A stretch of DNA of 64,000 nucleotides from contig CAZKVC010000001.1 of NCBI GenBank assembly GCA_964556115.1, forward strand, positions 1 to 64,000, given 5' to 3'. This document shows, in pieces, positions 43,671-52,097 of this stretch. How positions within the stretch are numbered: the stretch's first letter is position 1; the number at the start of each line of letters is the position of its first letter. The notes beneath the pieces were generated by a model. That model searched no databases. It worked only from the letters and a program-made list of their open reading frames with translations, and was not told the origin of the DNA. The translations under genes and the position numbers were made by a program. The stretch is from Parvularcula sp964556115 (lineage in GTDB: Bacteria; Pseudomonadota; Alphaproteobacteria; Caulobacterales; Parvularculaceae).

Positions 43671-44327
43671 TTACTGTTCGCCAGCTTCTTCGAGATAGGC
43701 GATGACGTTACGGCGGTCTTCTTCCTTGGGAAGGCCGGGGAAGATCATCCGCGTACCGGGAATGTATCCTTGCGGATCTTCGAGATATTCGAACAGGACG
43801 TCCTTGGTCCAGACGATGCCCGATTCGGCGTTCGCTTCGGTGTAGTTGAAGTTCTCGACCTGGCCAGCAGGACGTCCGACGATCCCGTAAAGCGACGGGC
43901 CGACCTTGTTCTGGCCCTGCTGCACGGAGTGGCAGCTCATGCAGCGGGCGAAGACCCGCTTGCCTGCCGTCGCATCGCCGCCGAGGGCGGGGTGATCGGG
44001 CGGCAGGTCGCCATCGGCGCTGGCCATCTGCATCTCGCCGTCGCCTTCGTCCATATCGGCCTCAGCCATCTCCATGTCCGCATCATCGTCCATGAGCTCG
44101 GGCTCTTCTTCCTCCATCTCAAGCTCGTCGGCCTCGGGCTCTGCCGGGGTTGCAGCCGCCGTCCTGGTCGAGGATGACGGCGTGGCCGGCGTGTCGGAAG
44201 CCGGGCGGGCAGGCGTTGCCGCAGGCTCACTGCTCGTTTCGGGCTCCGAAGAGCCGCCGCACGCCGAAAGCGACGCGGCAGATAGAAGAAGGGCCGAAAG
44301 ACCCATAGTCCTGATGGTCGATGTCAT
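43671..44327 (-). CDS. Lipoprotein-anchored class I cytochrome c
   Basis: 218 residues: lipoprotein signal (LSACG, Cys about 23), a roughly 80-residue Pro/Ser/Glu-rich and strongly acidic linker, then a c2-like haem domain with CMSCH (about 130) and axial Met in GTRMIFPG (about 190). It is tethered to a membrane and faces the periplasm. Within the photosynthesis cluster and with no pufC nearby, it is a good candidate for electron donation to the reaction centre. It lies between the bchP operon and bchI with its own terminator. A role in respiration is an alternative. Confidence 0.85.
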   Translation of the reverse strand: MTSTIRTMGLSALLLSAASLSACGGSSEPETSSEPAATPARPASDTPATPSSSTRTAAATPAEPEADELEMEEEEPELMDDDADMEMAEADMDEGDGEMQMASADGDLPPDHPALGGDATAGKRVFARCMSCHSVQQGQNKVGPSLYGIVGRPAGQVENFNYTEANAESGIVWTKDVLFEYLEDPQGYIPGTRMIFPGLPKEEDRRNVIAYLEEAGEQ

Positions 44328-44507
44328 GGTCGTTACTCCCGTGTTTCGTCAGCTCGACGCGCAGTCATTTAGTCGCAACTCTACAACTCGACGCCACGCG
44401 TCCTGCGGTCGCGGCGCGGAAGACGTGTAGGACGAACATAGCGTGGGTATGGAATAGTTCCAGTTTTGTCAGAAGGGTCCGCTGCTTTGATTCATTCTGA
44501 AGGATTC

Positions 44508-44780
44508 TCATGGGGGGCCAATGGCTTGGCGCCAGACCTTGCCAGCTGCCATAAGGCAGAAGCCGTGAAGAACGCCGCCCCCGAGAAGAACCGGCCCCAG
44601 AGCCCTCAGGCCCGCCCCATCCGCCGCGAGGCGCACGGCGAAAAGCAGAACGGCGCCCGATGCCAGAAACAGCAGCGCCGGCGCGATCAGCGCAGGTGAT
44701 CGTCGCCGAAGGAAAACGGACAGTATCACGGCTTCCAGCGCGACGCCGAAGAGGATGAGGTCCAGCAAGATGAGAGGCAT
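44508..44780 (-). CDS. Small three-helix membrane protein after tspO
   Basis: 90 residues with three hydrophobic segments (about 3-22, 28-47 and 60-78). No family recognised. It starts 12 nt after the tspO stop and is co-directional, so it probably belongs to the bchG-bch2-bchP-tspO unit. A function in the membrane of the photosynthetic apparatus is only an inference from position. Confidence 0.6.
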   Translation of the reverse strand: MPLILLDLILFGVALEAVILSVFLRRRSPALIAPALLFLASGAVLLFAVRLAADGAGLRALGPVLLGGGVLHGFCLMAAGKVWRQAIGPP

Positions 44781-44792
44781 AGGGCCGCACCC

Positions 44793-45275
44793 TCATCCGA
44801 ATGGGCCGTTGAGGGCAACGATCCTGGCATTGAGGAACCCGGCAAAGGCGACCCACACGAGATAGGGTATCAGCACCAAAGAGGCTGGCTTGTCCTTCCG
44901 GTAGAGAAACACGATCAGGACCAGCACCGACAGCCAGAGCGTGACAACCTCGGCGAGTGCAAGATCGGGGCGTTTGAACGTGAAGAACAGCGCCGACCAG
45001 AGAACGTTGAGCACGCCATTGATGAAGAAGAGCGAGATGAGCCAGGACCGCTCCCGATTCGTGTCGCAGGCTCGCCAACCTCTCACCGCGGCAAAGACGG
45101 CGAGGGCGTAAATCAGCGTCCAGACCGGTCCGAAGACCCAGTTCGGCGGGTTCCAGTCCGGTTTTGCAAGCGCTTCGTACCAAGGACCGATCCGCGTCAT
45201 CGCGCTGCCCACCACCGCAACGGCGAGGGCTGCCAGTCCCGCGACAACAATGGGTTTCTTCGATTTTCCGCTCAC
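44793..45275 (-). CDS. tspO: TspO/MBR family tryptophan-rich sensory protein
   Basis: 160 residues, five membrane helices, with the conserved PDWNPPNWVFGPVWT motif and WSALFF. TspO (CrtK) in phototrophs binds tetrapyrroles and modulates pigment gene expression. Overlaps bchP stop by 4 nt (ATGA). Confidence 0.93.
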   Translation of the reverse strand: MSGKSKKPIVVAGLAALAVAVVGSAMTRIGPWYEALAKPDWNPPNWVFGPVWTLIYALAVFAAVRGWRACDTNRERSWLISLFFINGVLNVLWSALFFTFKRPDLALAEVVTLWLSVLVLIVFLYRKDKPASLVLIPYLVWVAFAGFLNARIVALNGPFG

Positions 45276-46480
45276 GAACGCATGGACTTGATGCCGAGGA
45301 GGTGGCCGAGATCGAGAAGGAAGATCCGTATGTGTGCGATCGGGTTCGCGCGCACGAGGCGCTTGTTCATGTAAGCTTCCCAGGTCAGGCGCTGCACGTC
45401 CTTGTCGCGGCAGATATTGACGAAGCGCTCGCGCCGCTTGTCGTTCTGATACCAGAAATGCTGCATCACGCCGAGGATCATGAAGACCTTGCCGTGCTCG
45501 CGCATATAGGACTTCCGTGCGCGCGCCAGTGCTTTGGCCTCGCCGGTGGCGAGAAGTTCCGCGATCCCTTCGGCGGCCTTCCTGCCGCCGAGCATGGCGT
45601 AGTAGATCCCCTCACCCGAAGCCGGAGCGACGCAGCCCGCAGCATCGCCAGCGAGAATGACGTCCTTGCCGTTGTCCCAGCGCTTGCGGGGTTTGAGCGG
45701 GATCGGCGCGCCTTCACGCCGGATCGTCTCGCTGTCCGCCAGCGCCGCACGACCCCGAAGATCAGAGACAGCGCCTTTCAGCGAGAAGCCTTTCTGCGCG
45801 CTGCCGACACCCACGCTGGTCGTCTCGCCATGCGGAAAGACCCAGGCGTAGAAGTCAGGGGACAGACGGCCTTGATAGTAGATGTCGCAGCGGTCTGCTT
45901 CAAACGAGGCTTCGGCTCCCGCCTGGGGTGAACGGACAATCTCGTGATAGGCGAAGACACATGGCAGATGCTCACCGCCGCCGATCTCCTGCTGGCCGAC
46001 CTTCGAGCGGGCGCCGTCGGCGCCGATGACCGTGCGCGTACGGACACGGACCTCCTGCGACGCGCCTTCAGCATCCTTGGTCTGATAGACGACGATCGGG
46101 CCGCCCTCATCGCTGCGGTCGATCCTGTCGAAAGTCCCGGTCGCCCTGACGGCGCCGGATGCTTCGGCCCGCTCGCGAAGCCATTCATCGAAATGCTCGC
46201 GGTCCACCATACCGACAGAGCCGCCATTGATCGGCATGTCGACCTCGCGCCCGGCCGGCGAGACCATCCGGGCGGTTCGAGCCCGGGCAACGATGAGGTC
46301 TTCGGGGATCTCGAAATCGCGGATCAGCCGGGGAGGAATCGCGCCGCCGCAGGGCTTGATGCGCCCTCCCCGCTCGAGAAGCAGGACGCGGTGGCCCTGC
46401 TCGGCAAGATCATGGGCTGCTGTTGCGCCCGCTGGGCCGCCGCCCACGACGACCGTATCGAAACTTGCTGGAGTGTTCAT
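45272..46480 (-). CDS. bchP: Geranylgeranyl diphosphate/bacteriochlorophyll reductase BchP
   Basis: 402-residue FAD-dependent reductase that saturates the geranylgeranyl tail to phytyl. FAD motif VVGGGPAGATAA with LLERG, and GDAAGCVAPASGEGIYYAM. ATG at 46480 (MNTPASFD) is chosen; the longer ORF from 46624 reads back into bch2. Starts 25 nt after the bch2 stop; overlaps tspO by 4 nt. Confidence 0.95.
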   Translation of the reverse strand: MNTPASFDTVVVGGGPAGATAAHDLAEQGHRVLLLERGGRIKPCGGAIPPRLIRDFEIPEDLIVARARTARMVSPAGREVDMPINGGSVGMVDREHFDEWLRERAEASGAVRATGTFDRIDRSDEGGPIVVYQTKDAEGASQEVRVRTRTVIGADGARSKVGQQEIGGGEHLPCVFAYHEIVRSPQAGAEASFEADRCDIYYQGRLSPDFYAWVFPHGETTSVGVGSAQKGFSLKGAVSDLRGRAALADSETIRREGAPIPLKPRKRWDNGKDVILAGDAAGCVAPASGEGIYYAMLGGRKAAEGIAELLATGEAKALARARKSYMREHGKVFMILGVMQHFWYQNDKRRERFVNICRDKDVQRLTWEAYMNKRLVRANPIAHIRIFLLDLGHLLGIKSMRS

Positions 46481-46505
46481 CGTCTGGGGCCTTTCCGTGG
46501 TGCGG

Positions 46506-47852
46506 TCATTCCGCAGCGAAGCTTTCAGCGGGCATGAAGGGCAGGTCGCGAACGTCTGCCTCGCTCCGCCCGACCCGAAGGGCGAGGAAGCCGGCGGCAA
46601 CGAAGGTGGCGGCCTCGATGGCAAAGATCATGGCAAAGGACAAAGAGAGGTCGCCGAAGAGGGCGCGGCTGATGTCGATGCCGACCGCGCCGAGAAGACC
46701 GCCGAGGCCGAAGGCGATCGCCTGCGCGGCGCCCCAGACGCCCATGCGCGTGCCCTCACGCTTGTTCTGTCCGGCGCTGGCGAGGGTCATCATCGACCCG
46801 ATGGCCGCCACCGCGAACATGCCGTTGGCCGTGCCAAGCGCGAAGACGGCCCCGTGAAGCGGGAAAGCCTGGATGGAGAACGCGCCGAAGGAGAGGAACA
46901 GAAGAGCCGCTGCGGACGCCGCACATCCGACAAGCGTCCAGCTACGCATGAAACTGGCCCGGGACTTCCCGATCAGCGTCCCGACGATTGCCGTACCGAT
47001 CATCCCAAGAAGAACGCCGCTGTTCTGCGTCGCGGCAAGCTTGGTCGATTCGCCGGGCGTGTAGCCGAAAACGAGGCCGGCAAACGGCTCGAGGATCAAG
47101 TCCTGCGCGCTGTAGGCGAGCATGGAGACGAAGACGAAAATGGTGAAGCGTCTGGCCTGGCCGTCGCTCCAGACTTCGCGAAGAGCTTCGGTGAAACCGC
47201 CTGGCGCCTGTGGCTGTACCGGTCGAGCCGGCGCAGCAGCCTCGCGCTCCATGCCCAAGAGCGCGACTGCGCTGAGCAGGAACGCCGCCAGAGCGACTAC
47301 GCAAGTGACGACGAACAGGCGCTGCATGGTGAAGGGGTCGAGGAAGCTTCCCGCTATCCCCGTGGTCAGGATGAAGCCTGCGATCATCATGATCCAGACG
47401 ATCGCCGCGGCCGCCGCCTTGCGCTCTGGCGGCGTTCGGATGGCAAGGAGCGCCAGAAGGTTCGTGCCCGCCGCGCCGACGCCGCCGCCGATCAGGGTGA
47501 AGGCAAGAAAAGACGCGACGATTCCCAAAACCGGGCTGACGCTGATGAGAGCTGTCGCAGCTGCGGCAGCGACGGCACCAAGACCGAGGACGGCCATGCC
47601 GGCGAGGATCCAATGACTGCGCCTGCCCCCATGATCCGCGCCGTAACCCCAGCGCGGCCTCGTGATCTGAACCGCATAATGCCAGCCGACCAGCAGGCCC
47701 GGCAGGCTGGCGGGAAGCGCAAGCTCGACCACCATCACCCTGTTCAGAGTGGAGGTCGTCAGCACGATGATGGCACCGAGCGCAACCTGGACGAGGCCAA
47801 GACGGACGACGCCTGCCCAGCCAAGGGAATGGTCGCTGACGCTATGATTCAT
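46506..47852 (-). CDS. PucC-family MFS protein (Bch2/ORF428)
   Basis: 448 residues, about 12 membrane helices, of the PucC/LhaA/Bch2 family (TSTLNRVMVVELALPASLPG, QDLILEPFAG, GVWGAAQA). The family helps to deliver bacteriochlorophyll or assemble antenna complexes. Located between bchG and bchP with ATGA overlap with bchG, the position of the gene called bch2 or orf428; a second family member, lhaA, is at 60259. Confidence 0.92.
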   Translation of the reverse strand: MNHSVSDHSLGWAGVVRLGLVQVALGAIIVLTTSTLNRVMVVELALPASLPGLLVGWHYAVQITRPRWGYGADHGGRRSHWILAGMAVLGLGAVAAAAATALISVSPVLGIVASFLAFTLIGGGVGAAGTNLLALLAIRTPPERKAAAAAIVWIMMIAGFILTTGIAGSFLDPFTMQRLFVVTCVVALAAFLLSAVALLGMEREAAAPARPVQPQAPGGFTEALREVWSDGQARRFTIFVFVSMLAYSAQDLILEPFAGLVFGYTPGESTKLAATQNSGVLLGMIGTAIVGTLIGKSRASFMRSWTLVGCAASAAALLFLSFGAFSIQAFPLHGAVFALGTANGMFAVAAIGSMMTLASAGQNKREGTRMGVWGAAQAIAFGLGGLLGAVGIDISRALFGDLSLSFAMIFAIEAATFVAAGFLALRVGRSEADVRDLPFMPAESFAAE

Positions 47853-48754
47853 GCGGGAAGCCCCCTGAGCGCGAAGGCCGCGACCATCATGCCGAGGACG
47901 TAAAGCGACGTACCCGTTGCGTTATACCAGGGTGCGTTCGCCTCCGGGTCTTTGAGAAGCCGCCTCATCAGATGCGCCTGAACGAGAACCGAACCGATGA
48001 TGGCGACCGCGAAGGCGGGTTTGGCGTAGAAAACGAGAAGCGCGCTGACGATCAGCTGCGGCAGGATCATCACGGCGCAAGCGAGCTTCGCTGCCCGTGC
48101 GGGCCCGAGTTGAACCGGAAGAGTCCTGATACCCAACCGCCGGTCGCCTCCGATGGCCTTGAAATCATTGAGGGTCATGATGCCGTGGGCACCGAGAGAA
48201 TAGAGCAGCGCGAAGAGAATGATCTCCGCACGCGGAAGGCCTCCGATGAGAACCGCCGCGCCGGTGAACCAGGCGAGCCCTTCGTAAGACAGACCTACGG
48301 CGGCATTGCCGTACCAGCCGTTCAGCTTCAGCCGCACCGGCGGCATGCTATATGCCCATGCCAGCGCAACGCCGAGCACGGTGGCCCATCCTGCCCAGAG
48401 GCCGAGTGACCAACCGACGGCGAGCGAAACGAGGGACCAGAAAACGGCGATGACAAGGCCCCACCTGCCGGGAATTCGTCCGGATGGGATTGGCCGGTCC
48501 GGCTCGTTGATGGCATCGACGTGGCGGTCGTACCAGTCATTGACGGCCTGGCTCGCGGCGCAGACCAGCGGCCCGGCCAGGACCACACCGCCTGCGAGAT
48601 AGAGCCATCGTCCGTCCAAGGACACTCCGCTGGAGACCGCACCGCAGGCGAATGCCCACATCGGTGCGAACCAGGTGACTGGCTTGAAAAGCTCAAGAAC
48701 CGCGCTCGGGGCGGGCAGGGATCGCTGTGCGACGGAGGCGGATGTCGATGACAC
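47849..48754 (-). CDS. bchG: Bacteriochlorophyll synthase BchG
   Basis: 301-residue UbiA-type prenyltransferase, eight to nine helices. NDWYDRHVDAINEPDRPIPSG is the prenyl-diphosphate (N/D-x-x-x-D) motif. Esterifies bacteriochlorophyllide with geranylgeranyl diphosphate. First gene of the bchG-bch2-bchP-tspO unit; ppsR ends 57 nt upstream. Confidence 0.96.
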   Translation of the reverse strand: MSSTSASVAQRSLPAPSAVLELFKPVTWFAPMWAFACGAVSSGVSLDGRWLYLAGGVVLAGPLVCAASQAVNDWYDRHVDAINEPDRPIPSGRIPGRWGLVIAVFWSLVSLAVGWSLGLWAGWATVLGVALAWAYSMPPVRLKLNGWYGNAAVGLSYEGLAWFTGAAVLIGGLPRAEIILFALLYSLGAHGIMTLNDFKAIGGDRRLGIRTLPVQLGPARAAKLACAVMILPQLIVSALLVFYAKPAFAVAIIGSVLVQAHLMRRLLKDPEANAPWYNATGTSLYVLGMMVAAFALRGLPA

Positions 48755-48769
48755 CTGCCTATACTAAGA

Positions 48770-48789
48770 TTGACACGTATGAACGTCAA
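48770..48789. promoter_or_regulatory. TTGAC-N10-GTCAA inverted repeat in front of bchG
   Basis: A perfect 5-bp dyad with 10 bp between, 16 bp from the bchG start. Seen as TGA-N12-TCA it keeps the spacing of a PpsR box but not its bases, so it may be a degenerate PpsR site or another operator. Confidence 0.3.
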
Positions 48790-48810
48790 TCTGGAATGAC
48801 ACGCTTTGGG

Positions 48811-50232
48811 CTATTCTGTCGCCGATATCTTGAAACGCTTCAGTTTCGAGTAGAGACCCTGCCGGCTGAGGCCCAGGAGTTCCGCGGCAGAAGCCCGGCT
48901 CTGGTCCGACAGCTCGAGCGCCGTCTCGATGCAGACCTTCTCGATGAGGTCGGTCGAGGCCCTGACGATATCCTTGAGGGGCATCTGCCCGACAAGACTC
49001 GTCAGCTCCTTCTCGCGGCCCGGCTGCCAGTCGCTGCTGTTTTCGGCAGGAACGAGGCGACGGGACACGGGGCGGATGGCGAAACCGAAGACCGTTTCGC
49101 CGTCGAGCTCAGCTGCGACGGCTGAAATTTCGACCTCGTCCTCACCGCCAAAGCGGTCGCGAATCACCGTGGCGAAGTTCCGGGCCACGCCGTGGCGCTT
49201 GAGGTTCGACTGAAGCATGTTCAGCTCGGCACCGGACCTGGCGATCCAACCGGAAAGATGCTGGCCGACCACCTGCCTGTCCTCGACCTCCTGCACCATC
49301 CGGAGGAACGTGGCATTGGCGGAGAGAACGCGCAGGGTCGAGGTCGTGATGGCAAGCCCATCCGGTAGGTGACCAAGCACCTGCTGCATATCGAGACCAC
49401 TGACCGGGCGCTGGTCGCGGCTGGTCAACGTGCCATCGGGGTCGATCCTGATGATAACGTAGATCCGGTTTTCCTGCCGAAAGGCGGTGGCGTGCATGGT
49501 GCCCGAACCCGGGCCTTCGAAAGCGACATCCTGCGCCTCACCCTGCCCGTTCGCGACCGCGCGTTCGATCATCCTCAGGACGCTCTCGCGGTCGTTTTCG
49601 GCAACGAAGTCCGTGAAGGGGCGCCCCCGCGGATCACCCGCGACGTCCAACCGGCGGAGAGCTTCCGGGTTCATCTCGGACACGGTCCGGTCATGGCCAG
49701 AGACGATGACTACGGTTTCCACCAGTGCATTGAAAAGGCTGCGATACCGGGTCTCGGTACCGCGCAGGCTGGCATATTCCCGCTCGAGGTCCTGATGCAT
49801 GGCAATCAGGCGCTGCTGCAACGTCGCCACGGATCTGAGGTCGCGCCCGAGGGCCAGGACCTGACCGTCCCTTCCCGTTCGAACGGTGGTGTATTTGATC
49901 GGTACCGGTGCCCCGGACAGGGTGAGTTGGGTGATCTGTCGCCAACGGCCCTCGTCGACATCGGTGCTAAGGAGTTCTTCGACCTTCTGCAGGCTATCCT
50001 CTGTGACAGTGTCCTGCCACTGCGCGCCGCGCCAGGCTTCATCGCAGCCTGCTTCGACCAGATCGGAGCTGCCCAGTGCAAGATCTTCGATTTCGCCATC
50101 ATTGATGACCAGGGCAACGTCAACGCCCGATGACACGAGCTGCGCTGCGAGGCAGGGATCAATGCCGGAGAAATGGCGCGCCGGATCACGGAATGAGGTT
50201 GTGCGCGCTGCGATCGGCCTCGCCATATCCAT
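48811..50232 (-). CDS. ppsR: Transcriptional regulator PpsR/CrtJ
   Basis: 473 residues: N-terminal domain, a Gln-rich linker helix, PAS domains (about 160-275 and 280-400), and a C-terminal FIS-type HTH (RASAAELLGLSRQGLYSKLKRF). It represses photosynthesis genes under oxygen through TGT-N12-ACA sites. The Cys in KVCIETAL just before the HTH corresponds to the redox-relevant C-terminal Cys. Perfect boxes lie at bchC and crtD/crtF. ATG at 50232 follows GGGAGA. Next to ppaA, as is usual. Confidence 0.95.
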   Translation of the reverse strand: MDMARPIAARTTSFRDPARHFSGIDPCLAAQLVSSGVDVALVINDGEIEDLALGSSDLVEAGCDEAWRGAQWQDTVTEDSLQKVEELLSTDVDEGRWRQITQLTLSGAPVPIKYTTVRTGRDGQVLALGRDLRSVATLQQRLIAMHQDLEREYASLRGTETRYRSLFNALVETVVIVSGHDRTVSEMNPEALRRLDVAGDPRGRPFTDFVAENDRESVLRMIERAVANGQGEAQDVAFEGPGSGTMHATAFRQENRIYVIIRIDPDGTLTSRDQRPVSGLDMQQVLGHLPDGLAITTSTLRVLSANATFLRMVQEVEDRQVVGQHLSGWIARSGAELNMLQSNLKRHGVARNFATVIRDRFGGEDEVEISAVAAELDGETVFGFAIRPVSRRLVPAENSSDWQPGREKELTSLVGQMPLKDIVRASTDLIEKVCIETALELSDQSRASAAELLGLSRQGLYSKLKRFKISATE

Positions 50233-50286
50233 ATTCTCTCCCTGACGAGGCTATCTGCGAGCCGCGCTCAATGCGCGATTTTCGTC

Positions 50287-51165
50287 TCAGCTGCAAGCCG
50301 GACGCCAACTCGTCGTCTCCTCGGCACTGTCCGCGATCGCATCGGCCCCGATCCGCATGCAAAGTTCTTTCTCTTCGGCAAATGCCCGTCCGCCCACGAC
50401 AACCCTCAGATCCGGGTTGCAAGACGCTGCCCGCAGGGAAGCGATCTCCTCTGCCGCTTTCTTCTCATTACTTACTGTCGCTGCCGAAATTCCGAGCACG
50501 TCATACGAATCACTTCGCAGGGCTGCGCACACTTTCGTGTGAGGCTCACCGGCGAGCGTCGTCACGCTCCAGCCCTTGCGCCGGAAGATCTCTGAGACAA
50601 TCATGGCCCCGAGGACATGCTGTTCATCGGCAAAGGTCGTCATCAGCAAGGATAGACCGACGATCGGGGAATGTTCTTCCGGTCCCTGCGTCCAGCTTCT
50701 TTCCCGCAACAGGCGATGCAGATTGCAAAGCGCCAGCGTCACTTCCGCGAAGTCGGCGTCATCCTCTTCCCACAGAAGACCGAGGCGCTCGGCAGTACCG
50801 CCAAGAAGGCTCAGGAGGAGTTCGCGTCCCGAGACCTGGCGGGCGATCAGCTCGTCGAGTTGGCGGTTCGCCGCGCAAATGTCCCCGCAGCGGACAGCGA
50901 CGAGAAAGCGGTGCCTGTCATTGTCACGCAGAACGGAAGCCGGATGCGCGTCCCGAACGATTGGCGCAGGACGGGCCTCTTCGGCCTCAGAACCCCGGTG
51001 GATGATGAAAAGCCGGGAGATAATCTCGCTGGCGAGAGCGTCCTTGAGGTCGTCATCGAGAACCCCATCGCCGCGGGAGCGGGTCGTCGGTGAGCTGTCC
51101 GATTCAGCGGACTCTCGCCCCTTCCTCATCCAAGGCTCGTAATAACCGTCGGTTCGACCACTCAT
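50287..51165 (-). CDS. ppaA: PpaA/AerR cobalamin-binding antirepressor
   Basis: About 292 residues. A vitamin B12-binding domain with a short variant of the cobalamin loop (EQHVLGAM, keeping the H-x-x-G part) and a C-terminal GISAAT/VVVGG Rossmann-like half. PpaA/AerR binds cobalamin and modulates PpsR/CrtJ in a light-dependent way. The ATG at 51165 with GGGAG is chosen; a longer ORF from 51255 begins with an unusual leader. Upstream of ppsR on the same strand, divergent from bchF. Confidence 0.85.
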   Translation of the reverse strand: MSGRTDGYYEPWMRKGRESAESDSSPTTRSRGDGVLDDDLKDALASEIISRLFIIHRGSEAEEARPAPIVRDAHPASVLRDNDRHRFLVAVRCGDICAANRQLDELIARQVSGRELLLSLLGGTAERLGLLWEEDDADFAEVTLALCNLHRLLRERSWTQGPEEHSPIVGLSLLMTTFADEQHVLGAMIVSEIFRRKGWSVTTLAGEPHTKVCAALRSDSYDVLGISAATVSNEKKAAEEIASLRAASCNPDLRVVVGGRAFAEEKELCMRIGADAIADSAEETTSWRPACS

Positions 51166-51626
51166 GGGCGCTCCCGGCCTGCCAGGCTTCTCGATCCGGC
51201 GAAAGATGACGGACCCCTGTCGCGGGCCCACCCTCGCCATGGTTGTCATGCTCAATACACTCCGGCCGCGGAGAAAGCCTGTGATGCATAAGCACCGCTA
51301 TCGCTCCTTGGGTGGGTCGCGCCGATCGCGGCTCATCCGAAAAGCCTTAGTTTTACTAGGCTTCTAGCGGCACTCTTTCAAAGGAGACTCCATTGGACGG
51401 AGTTTCCCTAGAGCAAGTGTACCGACTACTTTCGTTGACGCTGACATGCCTTCCAGAACCTCACAAGACGTAATTGCAGTTTGCGGGTTCAAATTTTTGT
51501 CCACTGCAGTTTACGTCATCTGGTGTTGACACTTCCGGTCTGGCCGGATTAGCTTTTCATTCAGCCGCCTCGAAGACCGGACACCGATACCCGGCGAAGC
51601 GGCCCGCGCCCGGGAGGCGCGTGCGG
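51166..51626. promoter_or_regulatory. ppaA-bchF divergent control region
   Basis: 460 bp without a gene. It holds an imperfect PpsR box (TGT-N12-ACG, 51497-51514), a TTGACA at 51525-51530 followed after 17 nt by ATTAGC (51548-51553) that could form the bchF promoter, and a small hairpin at 51342-51363. Similar AATTGCAGTTTGCG and CTGCAGTTTACG words occur around 51475 and 51503. Confidence 0.45.
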
Positions 51627-52097
51627 ATGATGTACACAGAGGAGCAAAGGCGAATTCGCGACCGTTCGGTCTGGACGGTGGTTCAGGCCATTCTCGCGCC
51701 GCTTCAGTTCTTCGTCTTTCTGTTCAGTCTCGGGCTGGTTCTCAACTACCTTGCGACTGGCGATGGGTATGGCGCGGCCACCCTCTCGATCGTCGGAAAA
51801 ACGCTGGTCCTTTATGCCATCATGGTCACGGGCGCAGTGTGGGAAAAGGAAGTCTTCGGACAATATCTCTTCGCGCCTGCCTTCTTCTGGGAAGACGCCG
51901 TTTCGATTCTCGTTCTTGCGCTGCACACAGCCTATCTCGCAGGCCTCGCTTTCGGCTGGAGTCGCGAGGCTCTGATCCTCACCGCGCTTCTCGCCTATGC
52001 CAGCTATGTGCTGAACGCGGCCCAGTTCCTCTTCGCGCTGCGCCGCGCTCGCCGAGAAGTGCCGGCGCCTAGCGCATCCGGGGAGGCCCTGGCATGA
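51627..52097 (+). CDS. bchF: 3-vinyl bacteriochlorophyllide hydratase BchF
   Basis: About 156 residues, four membrane helices; hydrates the 3-vinyl group. The helices SVWTVVQAILAPLQFFVFLF and WEKEVFGQYLFAPAFFWED are characteristic. The ATG at 51627 (or the adjacent 51630) with GGGAGG is preferred over the ORF start at 51474, which lies inside the promoter region. First gene of the long rightward operon; ATGA overlap with bchN. Confidence 0.93.
   Translation: MMYTEEQRRIRDRSVWTVVQAILAPLQFFVFLFSLGLVLNYLATGDGYGAATLSIVGKTLVLYAIMVTGAVWEKEVFGQYLFAPAFFWEDAVSILVLALHTAYLAGLAFGWSREALILTALLAYASYVLNAAQFLFALRRARREVPAPSASGEALA

Noticed and set aside
46227..47903. 558-residue forward ORF opposite bch2/bchP
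   Set aside because: Antisense shadow with highly charged, repetitive composition; the reverse-strand genes are well supported.
51474..51626. N-terminal extension of bchF
   Set aside because: Would translate across the probable promoter and PpsR-like site; the family begins near 51627.
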